This document shows positions 1-5,500 of a stretch of DNA of 8,637 nt, piece after piece; positions within the stretch are counted from its first letter, which is position 1; each line of letters starts with the position of its first letter. A program made the position numbers and the translations under genes. The stretch spans positions 1 to 8,637 of the forward strand of contig CALHHQ010000187.1 of NCBI GenBank assembly GCA_938030645.1. Reading direction: 5' to 3'. The notes beneath the pieces were generated by a model. That model did no database searches. It had not been told where the DNA came from and saw only the letters and a program-made list of their open reading frames with translations. Source of the stretch: an uncultured Rhizobiaceae group bacterium (lineage in GTDB: Bacteria > Pseudomonadota > Alphaproteobacteria > Rhizobiales > Rhizobiaceae).

Positions 1-74
1 TTGCGAAGTTGAAACATACGCTTGTAGAGCTTTGGATAGTCGTTTTTGTTGTGGTCCTCCAAGACGAAAAACAT
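1..74 (-). CDS. N-terminus of a LuxI-family acyl-homoserine-lactone synthase (partial, cut by left edge)
   Basis: Only the first 24 codons lie in the window; the gene runs off the left edge. The peptide begins MFFVLEDHN and continues to a MFQLR block at residues 20-24. This is the layout of LuxI-family N-termini in rhizobia and relatives: a short beta strand, a polar turn, then a helix ending in M-F-x-L-R, where the arginine is the conserved one before the R-x-x-x-F motif. These enzymes make N-acyl-homoserine lactones from S-adenosylmethionine and acyl-ACP in the cytoplasm. The start is well supported: GAGGAGG at 87-81 lies 6 nt before the ATG at 74. A LuxR-type regulator lies immediately upstream on the same strand, which is the usual partner arrangement. 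An overlapping ATG at 78 opens another frame that does not resemble the family. The call rests on few residues plus context, so the catalytic part is unseen. Confidence 0.72.
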   Translation of the reverse strand, partial: MFFVLEDHNKNDYPKLYKRMFQLR

Positions 75-97
75 GCATCACCTCCTCAATTGTGATG
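72..97 (-). promoter_or_regulatory. Ribosome-binding site of the luxI-like gene inside a short hairpin
   Basis: On the minus strand CATCAC (97-92) can pair with GTGATG (81-76), leaving a 10-nt loop that contains most of the GAGGAGG Shine-Dalgarno. The 3' arm ends one base before the ATG at 74. The Shine-Dalgarno itself is strong and well spaced and fixes the start. A regulatory effect of the hairpin is inference. Confidence 0.45.
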
Positions 98-111
98 ATG
101 CTAAGCTGCAA

Positions 112-163
112 ATTTTAGTATGAATCAACAACTCCCCAAACTCACCCCCCCAAATTTAGGGGG
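112..163 (-). promoter_or_regulatory. Candidate luxI promoter with a lux-box-like 18-bp dyad
   Basis: Positions 146-163 form an 18-bp near-palindrome: CCCCCC, AAATTT, then AGGGGG. Eight of the nine base pairs are symmetric, with one C/A mismatch. The length matches LuxR-family operators (18-20 bp), though the C/G-run half-sites differ from the Vibrio lux box and the tra box. It is centred about 80 bp upstream of the luxI-like ATG. A TAAAAT hexamer on the minus strand (117-112) could be the -10 element, with no good -35. This would fit an activator-dependent promoter with the operator near -50. Operator function is inferred from dyad symmetry and position only. Confidence 0.45.
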
Positions 164-259
164 TCAGAGTCAGATCGGTTGCAAAGGAATATTAACATGC
201 ACATCTCGCACATGACCCTGAGATCAGGTCGCGAGTTGTGTGGGTGCGCTTCTTTGGAA

Positions 260-1000
260 TTAGTCGAGAGAATCTGGATCAATCAAGCGTTGCATGGTCG
301 CAATGTGAATGGCTTGATACAAACTTGCGCATCCCAATTTGTGCTTTGCACTTTTGCAATAGTCGCGCACTGTGTGTTCCGAAATACCAAGAATGAGGCC
401 AATAGAACTCGCATCTTTGCCTTGGGCCACCCAATTCAAACATTGAATCTCTCTGGGGGTAAGTGCTGGTTTTTCGTCTTCCCTGCCGTAAAGGTCAACA
501 ATTGCTTTTCTGTGCAAGATTTCGGCGCATTCCAGCAACAAGACATCAATTGTGTTGATCTTTTTCGCCCAAGCGGATTCTTTCGCGGGGCTTGCAAAAT
601 TGACAATGGCTCTTCGCCTTTTGCGGTCAGTGACGGGAATTAAATAGCCGGAGGTGCCGATACCGTGTTTTCGAGCGTCGTTTTTGAACTCTATTGACCT
701 CTCTGCAGTCCAATCCAGATCTGACCACAAACATGGCAGCGCTCGTTTGAAGCCATTTTGAGCAACGGGATCAATCTCCACATAATCGTTGGTTAGATAT
801 TGGCTAACCCATTCAGCCGGGTAGTTGGTGCGAACATAGGGGCTGTCGATGGCTTTCCCTTCGTGGAAAGCCAGATGATAGGTTACAAATTGAATGTTAA
901 ATTCAGAGCAAATAGCCTCAATGCACGAATTGATGTCCGGCATTCTGCTCAGTTCGTCGAAGAACCGATCATACTCATCTGTCAGTTCGGGAGTCCCCAT
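260..1000 (-). CDS. LuxR-family quorum-sensing transcriptional regulator (autoinducer-binding plus HTH)
   Basis: A cytoplasmic regulator of 246 aa that should bind an acyl-homoserine lactone and then DNA. The N-terminal autoinducer domain (about 10-165) keeps the ligand-pocket pattern of TraR with the same spacing: W64, Y68, D77-P78 and W92, followed by an S-G-Y-L-I-P segment near 117-122. The C-terminal LuxR/FixJ helix-turn-helix (about 178-240) has LTPRE (180-184), L188, G194 and ILGISEHTV (203-211), so the invariant E, L and G are all present. Start choice: the reading frame can be extended to a TTG at 1015, which lacks a Shine-Dalgarno. The ATG at 1000 has GGGGA about 7 nt upstream and gives the usual family length, so it is preferred. 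The gene lies downstream of infC and upstream of the luxI-like gene, all on the minus strand. Regulation of that luxI gene is the likely job, by inference from synteny. Confidence 0.93.
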   Translation of the reverse strand: MGTPELTDEYDRFFDELSRMPDINSCIEAICSEFNIQFVTYHLAFHEGKAIDSPYVRTNYPAEWVSQYLTNDYVEIDPVAQNGFKRALPCLWSDLDWTAERSIEFKNDARKHGIGTSGYLIPVTDRKRRRAIVNFASPAKESAWAKKINTIDVLLLECAEILHRKAIVDLYGREDEKPALTPREIQCLNWVAQGKDASSIGLILGISEHTVRDYCKSAKHKLGCASLYQAIHIATMQRLIDPDSLD

Positions 1001-1047
1001 CCCATGCGTCCCCAATTTTCATGCAGGCAAAATTGGAACGAGAACTG

Positions 1048-1075
1048 AAAACAATGAATTGGAATTCATTGTTTT
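1048..1075. repeat. Perfect 13-bp inverted repeat upstream of luxR
   Basis: AAAACAATGAATT (1048-1060) is followed by GG and then its exact reverse complement (1063-1075). The centre lies about 60 bp upstream of the luxR ATG at 1000. It is AT-rich with a 2-bp centre, which favours a protein-binding operator over a strong terminator. A weak promoter may overlap it: CTTGGG and AACAAT 17 bp apart on the minus strand, the latter inside the dyad. Terminator activity for infC is possible but there is no U-tract beyond the stem. Confidence 0.5.
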
Positions 1076-1242
1076 GCTTGCCATATCGCGCCCAAGTTGA
1101 TGGAAAACTTCAAATGAATGGATTCACATCACCCTACCCTCAAGAAGCAGTGTAACAACTCTTTCCCGAGGGTAAATGGCAATGATGCGAATAAATTTGG
1201 TCACATCGTTGTCCGAATTTGAGGCCGGCTTCGTTTGGAGCT

Positions 1243-1779
1243 TTACTTGGGGGCAAGAACCATCATCATTTGACGGCCTTCCAATTTTGGCTCTGCTTCA
1301 ACTTTTGCGATCTCTTCCGTGTCTTCTTTGACCTTTTTGAGGAGATCCATACCGAGGTTCATATGCGCCATTTCACGGCCGCGGAACCGAAGAGTTACTT
1401 TCACTTTATCACCGTCTTCGAAAAACCTGCGCACGGAGCGCATTTTCACATCATAATCATGCGTGTCGATGTTCGGACGCATCTTGATCTCTTTGACTTC
1501 TATGGTTTTTTGGCGCTTGCGCGCTTCGGCAGCTTTCTTCTGGGCGGCGTATTTGTATTTGCCAAAATCCAGAATTTTACAAATGGGTGGGCGGTTTGTT
1601 GGAGAGATCTCAACGAGATCCAATCCGGCTTCCAACGCCATTTCTAATGCTTTACTCGTTTCCACGGTTCCGTGGTTTGTGCCTTCAGCGTCAATCAATT
1701 GAACTTCTGTGGCTGAAATATCTTGGTTTGCGCGGGGCCCGTTTTTCTGCGGTGCTGCGGCTCTATGTGGACGGCGAAT
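1243..1779 (-). CDS. infC: Translation initiation factor IF-3 (AUU start codon)
   Basis: IF3 binds the 30S subunit, keeps it apart from 50S and checks the start codon and initiator tRNA. The protein is 178 aa, the normal bacterial length. Landmarks are LIDAEGTNHGTV near residues 28-39, GLDLVEISPTNRPP in the N domain, KILDFGKYKYA leading into the basic AQKKAAEARKRQK linker, and the C domain with EIKMRPNI and RRFFEDGDKVKVTLRFRGRE. No ATG, GTG or TTG gives the family N-terminus. The frame opens after a TGA at 1788-1786 and reads RRPHRAAAPQKNGPR directly after an ATT at 1779-1777. An ATT start is well known for infC in E. coli and others and underlies IF3 autoregulation; a start at the TTG at 1698 would remove 27 conserved residues. 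The gene is followed on the same strand by luxR, with no rpmI-rplT nearby. Confidence 0.95.
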   Translation of the reverse strand: MRRPHRAAAPQKNGPRANQDISATEVQLIDAEGTNHGTVETSKALEMALEAGLDLVEISPTNRPPICKILDFGKYKYAAQKKAAEARKRQKTIEVKEIKMRPNIDTHDYDVKMRSVRRFFEDGDKVKVTLRFRGREMAHMNLGMDLLKKVKEDTEEIAKVEAEPKLEGRQMMMVLAPK

Positions 1780-1793
1780 GGCTATTCACTCCT
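1777..1793 (-). promoter_or_regulatory. Shine-Dalgarno and ATT start codon of infC
   Basis: On the minus strand AGGAG (1793-1789) is followed by 9 nt and then ATT (1779-1777). An in-frame TGA lies at 1788-1786, so only ATA, GCC and ATT codons are available before the conserved RRP. The ATA is only 3 nt from the Shine-Dalgarno, so ATT is the start. Rare-codon initiation implies autogenous control by IF3, as known for other infC genes. Confidence 0.8.
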
Positions 1794-1850
1794 AATTATT
1801 GATGTCGAATTACGAAGCATCTGATGGCTAAATCATCAAACACCCAGTTC

Positions 1851-1879
1851 ATATAGCATGTTTTAATAAGAAAAACAGG
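1851..1879 (-). promoter_or_regulatory. Candidate infC promoter
   Basis: Minus-strand CTATAT (1856-1851) matches the alphaproteobacterial -10 form. A weak CCTGTT (1879-1874) lies 17 bp further upstream. The resulting leader to the ATT codon would be about 65 nt. The gene upstream (glycosyltransferase) ends 149 nt before infC, leaving room for a separate promoter. The -35 is poor, so this is tentative. Confidence 0.3.
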
Positions 1880-1928
1880 GAGTCCCGTCGAAACCTGCCA
1901 ATGAGAATTGAGCCATGATGAATGCTGT

Positions 1929-3107
1929 CTAAAGACCTTTTTTGATCAATTCCTTATAGACAGAGATTGTCTTGTCACACATGTTCTGAAGAGAGAAGTT
2001 TGCGGTCACATAAGCTCTTGCCCGCTTTCCCATGGCGCTTTGTTCGCTTTTTGAAGAATTGAGTAATATTCTCAACGCTTCTGCCAATTGTTCTGCATTG
2101 GCTGGAGCAACCTTCCATCCAGTGGCTTCAGATTGAGCAACTTCCGGTTCCGACAAAACTGTTTCAACAACCGCGCCGATACGTGTGACAATCAGTGGCT
2201 TCTCAAGCGCACTCGCTTCCACTGCTGCGCGTCCAAATGCTTCTGCATCGGTAGAGGCGACCACCACCGCATCAGAAGACGCCATTGCAGCAGCAGGATC
2301 ATCGCAATGCCCCGGCAAAACAACTCGTCCTTCAAGTCCGCGTTTCTTAATCAAATCCAATAGTTGGTTCAGGTAGGTGTCGCGACCCTGATCATCGCCA
2401 GCTAAGATGAGTTTCACGTGGGGGAACTCGCCTATAATTTGAGCGACTGCTTCGATTAGATATCTTTGACCTTTCCATTCGGTCAAACGAGCAAGTTTCA
2501 AAATGACAAAGTCATTGTCATCGACGGCCCAACTGTCTTTGACTTTCTGCAAACGCTGTTTTGAAAGCGAATTTTTTGAGAACTCTTCAAAATCGGTTCC
2601 GCGATGAATGGTCACAATGTTCTGGGCTGCCCACGGGTTCCGTTGGCGGATCAGGTCGGCTGTCCAATGAGAGTTCGCAATCACCGTATCTGCTCTTGCC
2701 ATTACGGAATTGTAAAGAGCCTTCAGCCGTCCTGATTGGCTGTAGGCGCCGTGATATGTGGTCACGAATGGCACGCCGCAAAGACGTGCAGCGATCAATG
2801 CCGACCAAGCTGGTGCGCGGGATCGGGCATGAATAATATCTACGTTTTTGGATCTAATAATTCGCGCCAGTTTGAAGCCATTGGCAATAATCGTCAGGGG
2901 GTTTTTGGACTGCAATTTCATTTGGAGATGGATTGAGCCGCCAACTTCAAGCGCAGCCACCAAACGTCCACCATTGCTCGCAACGGTTGATTTCCAGCCC
3001 AAACGAACCAACTCATTTCCGATATCGAGAGCGGTTTTTTCAGCGCCGCCTGTTCCCATTTCGGGGATGACTTGAAGAACATGATTTGTGGCTGGTTGAT
3101 CACTCAT
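1929..3107 (-). CDS. Family 4 (GT-B fold) glycosyltransferase
   Basis: A predicted retaining glycosyltransferase of 392 aa that would move a sugar from a nucleotide-sugar donor onto a lipid or polysaccharide acceptor at the cytoplasmic face of the inner membrane. The N-terminal Rossmann domain carries the GGAEK motif at 20-24 (TGGAEKTALDIGNEL), typical of GT4 enzymes. The C-terminal donor-binding domain has R207 and K212-G213 in ARLTEWKGQ, and the E-x7-E signature at E289 and E297. It has no signal peptide or membrane segment. The start ATG at 3107 has only a weak purine stretch upstream, but no alternative fits better. The gene diverges from a plus-strand hydrolase and lies upstream of infC. 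The acceptor cannot be told: lipopolysaccharide core and exopolysaccharide are both possible, and no other sugar gene is nearby. Confidence 0.9.
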   Translation of the reverse strand: MSDQPATNHVLQVIPEMGTGGAEKTALDIGNELVRLGWKSTVASNGGRLVAALEVGGSIHLQMKLQSKNPLTIIANGFKLARIIRSKNVDIIHARSRAPAWSALIAARLCGVPFVTTYHGAYSQSGRLKALYNSVMARADTVIANSHWTADLIRQRNPWAAQNIVTIHRGTDFEEFSKNSLSKQRLQKVKDSWAVDDNDFVILKLARLTEWKGQRYLIEAVAQIIGEFPHVKLILAGDDQGRDTYLNQLLDLIKKRGLEGRVVLPGHCDDPAAAMASSDAVVVASTDAEAFGRAAVEASALEKPLIVTRIGAVVETVLSEPEVAQSEATGWKVAPANAEQLAEALRILLNSSKSEQSAMGKRARAYVTANFSLQNMCDKTISVYKELIKKGL

Positions 3108-3147
3108 ATTGATATTTCAGACGTTCCGCGCTTCAACCGATGGGTTC

Positions 3148-3163
3148 GATCCAAGTTTGGATC
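3148..3163. repeat. Perfect 7-bp dyad between divergent genes, abutting the hydrolase Shine-Dalgarno
   Basis: GATCCAA (3148-3154), GT, then TTGGATC (3157-3163). It sits in the 69-bp region between the glycosyltransferase start and the proposed hydrolase start, directly before AGGAG (3164-3168). It may be an operator for one or both divergent genes, or an RNA hairpin affecting translation. Both are inference. Confidence 0.4.
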
Positions 3164-3176
3164 AGGAGATAGCATT

Positions 3177-3959
3177 TTGGAAATAGATAGCACTGTTGAT
3201 CACTTGTGGAAGGGGCAATCGACAGCTCTGGCTGTAAAGACATTGGTTGGCGCTGACAACACACCAGCCGGCTTCGTGTGGTTGGGCGGTTTCCGATCTG
3301 ACATGGCAGGGACAAAAGCGGACACCATGGTCAAAGCAGCACATGAAATGAAATGTGCTGCTTTAAGGTTCGACTATTCAGGCCATGGAATATCGGATGG
3401 AGAGTTTGTGGAAGGCTGTATTTCGCGTTGGGCAGCCGAAAGCTTGGAAGTAATTCGACAGAAAACACATGGCCCTCAAGTGCTGGTTGGGTCATCAATG
3501 GGTGCATGGATTGCACTTCGCGTGGTTCAAGAACTTCACAAAATGGGAGAGGCTGATCGCATTGGAGGGTTGTTGTTGATTGCTCCAGCTCCTGATTTCA
3601 CTCGGGAATTGATGGAACCAGAATTTACGGATCATCAAAGAGCTGAAATCGAGACAAAAGGCTATCTGGAAGAACCAAGTGAATATTCTGATGAACCAAC
3701 GATCATTACAAAATTGCTCATTGAGGATGGTCGAGAGAATTTGGTTCTCGACAAAGAACTCAGTGTTGGTGGTCCTGTTCGGATATTGCAGGGAATGCAA
3801 GATCCGGATGTTCCCTGGCAACATGCTTTGCGGGTTGTTGAAACTCTAGCCAATGATGATGTGCAAATGACACTGGTTAAGGACGGCGACCACAGGTTAT
3901 CGCGGGACCAAGACCTCGAATTGTTAACGAAGACGCTTCTGCAATTTGCCAGTGTATAG
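3177..3959 (+). CDS. Alpha/beta-hydrolase (serine hydrolase)
   Basis: A soluble hydrolase of 260 aa, counted from a TTG at 3177, with a complete catalytic triad. The nucleophile is S107 in GSSMG (G-x-S-x-G elbow), the acid is D209 in GMQDPDVP, and the base is H239 in DGDHRLS. An oxyanion-side strand WLGGFRSDMAGTK (about 35-47) and RFDYSGHGISDG (about 64-75) are typical of small carboxylesterase or thioesterase-like hydrolases. Substrate is unknown. An ATG at 3072 would be in frame, but it would overlap the divergent glycosyltransferase by 36 bp and add 35 residues unlike the family. The TTG has AGGAG with an 8-nt spacer and is preferred. It is followed by 621 bp without a convincing gene. Confidence 0.88.
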   Translation: MEIDSTVDHLWKGQSTALAVKTLVGADNTPAGFVWLGGFRSDMAGTKADTMVKAAHEMKCAALRFDYSGHGISDGEFVEGCISRWAAESLEVIRQKTHGPQVLVGSSMGAWIALRVVQELHKMGEADRIGGLLLIAPAPDFTRELMEPEFTDHQRAEIETKGYLEEPSEYSDEPTIITKLLIEDGRENLVLDKELSVGGPVRILQGMQDPDVPWQHALRVVETLANDDVQMTLVKDGDHRLSRDQDLELLTKTLLQFASV

Positions 3960-4091
3960 AGAATGGAATTAGATTCAGCGTGTTTCTACATGAAGAATTA
4001 CGTCGGTTACAAACCAGCGGACAGGTGTCCATTTCACGAAGCATGAAATTGTATTACTGCGTAGAGCTCTGATTTATCATCACTAAATCGG

Positions 4092-4115
4092 TGTTACATT
4101 GATATAACAGTAACA
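4092..4115 (+). promoter_or_regulatory. Extended -10 promoter candidate within nested inverted repeats
   Basis: TGATATAAC (4100-4108) is an extended -10 element (TG, one base, TATAAC). No good -35 is seen. TGTTAC (4092-4097) and GTAACA (4110-4115) flank it as an inverted repeat, and TGTTA/TAACA (4092-4096, 4105-4109) nest inside. A regulator bound here would cover the -10. Transcription would run into the hairpins that follow and towards the gene at 4581. Confidence 0.35.
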
Positions 4116-4238
4116 TACGTGCCCAAGGCGGTTTGTTGTCTCTATATGGCACATTGTCAGTTATCAGGGCGGGGCACAAAGCTGTGAGCAATCGCAGTTC
4201 AGTTCTGATGCTGACACATGCATTTGAGGCCGTGTTTG

Positions 4239-4256
4239 CAAGTGGCCGGTCACTTG
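4239..4256. repeat. 18-bp near-palindrome in the 3960-4580 intergenic region
   Basis: CAAGTG, GCCGGT, CACTTG: eight of nine base pairs are symmetric, with one G/T mismatch. Exact ATGCAT sites lie on both sides (4218-4223 and 4259-4264). The length and dyad form suit a dimeric regulator site, but the sequence does not match the dyad before luxI, so no regulator is assigned. Confidence 0.35.
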
Positions 4257-4267
4257 ATATGCATGAA

Positions 4268-4327
4268 GGGTCCGTATCCATCATCATTGTTCATCCCTCA
4301 TGTAGATGATGAGTCGGATACGGGCTC
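4268..4327. repeat. Long imperfect hairpin (about 60 nt)
   Basis: CCGTATCC (4272-4279) pairs with GGATACGG (4316-4323), and TCATCAT (4281-4287) with ATGATGA (4306-4312), separated by an A versus GTC internal loop. GGGT (4268-4271) and GCTC (4324-4327) can extend the base using G-U pairs. The apical loop is 18 nt. No T-tract follows on either strand, so it is not a typical intrinsic terminator. It may be part of a small RNA or a leader structure. Confidence 0.45.
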
Positions 4328-4580
4328 ACTACTCCGGAAATTCTTGAAACAATGCGAGGTGCGGCAAATGTACTGCTGGCGCTTTTGCTTTTTATGTTTG
4401 ATTTCGGCACGGCCCATCTGATCAACAAAAGACACGGCAGAATATTCTCAATAGACCCGAACAGTGCTATTGCGCACACGGCTTTGGATGACAATGCTGA
4501 CATCAACGTGAGGTGGGTTGAAAAACCAACGTTGAAAAATCATGTCATAATCAAAGAAATCGGGTCTTTCTGGAGTTACT

Positions 4581-5426
4581 TTGGATATCAAAAGAACATG
4601 GTTGGATTGGTTTGCTGAACTTGTTGCGGGAAAAATTACCGCGCAGTCCTCTGGCTATGAGCCTTATACTCCGTCGTCGCCAGAAATTCTGCGAGAGACA
4701 CTGTTGCCGGGCGATGTTTTACTGGTTGAAGGCAATCAAAAAGTATCGGCGGCCATCAAATATCTTACCCAATCCACATGGTCGCATGCGGCCCTTTATG
4801 TGGGTGATGCATTGCCGCCTGCAGAAGATGGTCTTGATGAAAACCGTCCGAGATTGATCGAGGTGAATTTGGGCGAGGGATGCATTTCAGTTCCGCTCAA
4901 ACGCTATGAAACTTACAACACCAGAATTTGTAGACCTGTTGGATTGAGTTCTGAAGACCGGAACAAAATTGTTCAGTTCATGGTCAACAAAATTGGTGTT
5001 GCTTACGACACGCGTAACATTCTGGATATGCTGCGTTATCTTTTACCGACACCGCCTGTGCCTACTCGCTGGCGCCGCAAAATGATCGCATTTGGGTCCG
5101 GTGATCCAACGCGTGCCATTTGTTCAACGTTGATTGCCGAAGCGTTCCAGTCTGTTCAATATCCAATATTGCCTAATGTGACACAATTGCCGGAGTGTTT
5201 GGACGATGATTGCGAAACATATGCCAGATCAGAAATTCTGCACATCAGACACCATTCGCTTTTCGCGCCACGCGATTTCGATCTTTCACCTTATTTCGCA
5301 ACCATCAAACCCACCATCGAACATGGGTTTGACTATAAAAAACTCAATTGGGCCAATGCCAGCGATGAAGTGGTGGACGATCATGAAGAATCGGTTGATG
5401 ACCCCCATCGTGCACCAGCGGCCTAG
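4581..5426 (+). CDS. YiiX/C92-type permuted papain-like cysteine peptidase or amidase
   Basis: A predicted 281-aa cysteine hydrolase of the circularly permuted NlpC/P60 superfamily (YaeF/YiiX, C92-like), in which the catalytic histidine precedes the cysteine. The segment LLPGDVLLVEGN (41-52), then AIKYLTQSTWSHAALYVGD (58-76), contains H69 in the W-S-H-A-A-L-Y signature. LIEVNLGEGC (92-101) follows. C181 in AICSTLIAEAF is the expected nucleophile. Known members act on amide, peptide or lipid substrates; the substrate here is unknown. No signal peptide is seen, so it is probably cytoplasmic or membrane-surface. The C-terminus is acidic (residues 262-275). The start is TTG with GGAG and a 5-nt spacer; no ATG in frame keeps the N-terminus. 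lepA starts 74 bp downstream on the same strand and may be cotranscribed. Confidence 0.85.
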   Translation: MDIKRTWLDWFAELVAGKITAQSSGYEPYTPSSPEILRETLLPGDVLLVEGNQKVSAAIKYLTQSTWSHAALYVGDALPPAEDGLDENRPRLIEVNLGEGCISVPLKRYETYNTRICRPVGLSSEDRNKIVQFMVNKIGVAYDTRNILDMLRYLLPTPPVPTRWRRKMIAFGSGDPTRAICSTLIAEAFQSVQYPILPNVTQLPECLDDDCETYARSEILHIRHHSLFAPRDFDLSPYFATIKPTIEHGFDYKKLNWANASDEVVDDHEESVDDPHRAPAA

Positions 5427-5500
5427 ATAAAACGCCATTTCTGCGGGAGCGCGACGATCATTCCACTTGCAGCGATCTGGGATGCTGGTAAACACCCCAT

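Larger units (their letters stand above)
3960..4580. other. Long intergenic region with structured elements, no convincing gene
   Basis: Between the hydrolase and the C92-type gene, no frame on either strand gives a recognisable protein. It contains GGACAGGTGTCC (4019-4030), a small AT-rich stem at 4031-4049, nested TGTTA/TAACA repeats around an extended -10 (4092-4115), an 18-bp near-palindrome (4239-4256) between two ATGCAT sites, and a long imperfect hairpin (4268-4327). A plus-strand frame from ATG 4352 encodes 88 residues with a hydrophobic start and overlaps the next gene by 38 bp. It has no clear Shine-Dalgarno and I do not recognise it. The region could be a long leader, a small RNA locus, or decayed sequence. 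Confidence 0.6.

Noticed and set aside
179..643. 154-codon plus-strand frame opposite luxR
   Set aside because: It is antisense to the conserved LuxR DNA-binding domain, has no ribosome-binding site and resembles no family.
1001..1015. TTG start at 1015 for luxR, adding five residues
   Set aside because: It has no Shine-Dalgarno, while the ATG at 1000 has GGGGA at suitable spacing and gives the usual length.
1878..1886. GGGACTCCC followed by a T-rich stretch on the minus strand, as a terminator of the glycosyltransferase
   Set aside because: The stem has only 3-4 bp with a tiny loop, too weak to call a terminator. It overlaps the candidate infC promoter.
3072..3176. Longer hydrolase N-terminus from ATG at 3072
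   Set aside because: It would overlap the divergent glycosyltransferase start and run through a dyad and a good Shine-Dalgarno. The added residues do not look like the family.
4054..4506. Two minus-strand frames of 77 and 71 codons in the long intergenic region
   Set aside because: They have no Shine-Dalgarno, no recognisable protein features, and they cross the palindrome and the hairpin.
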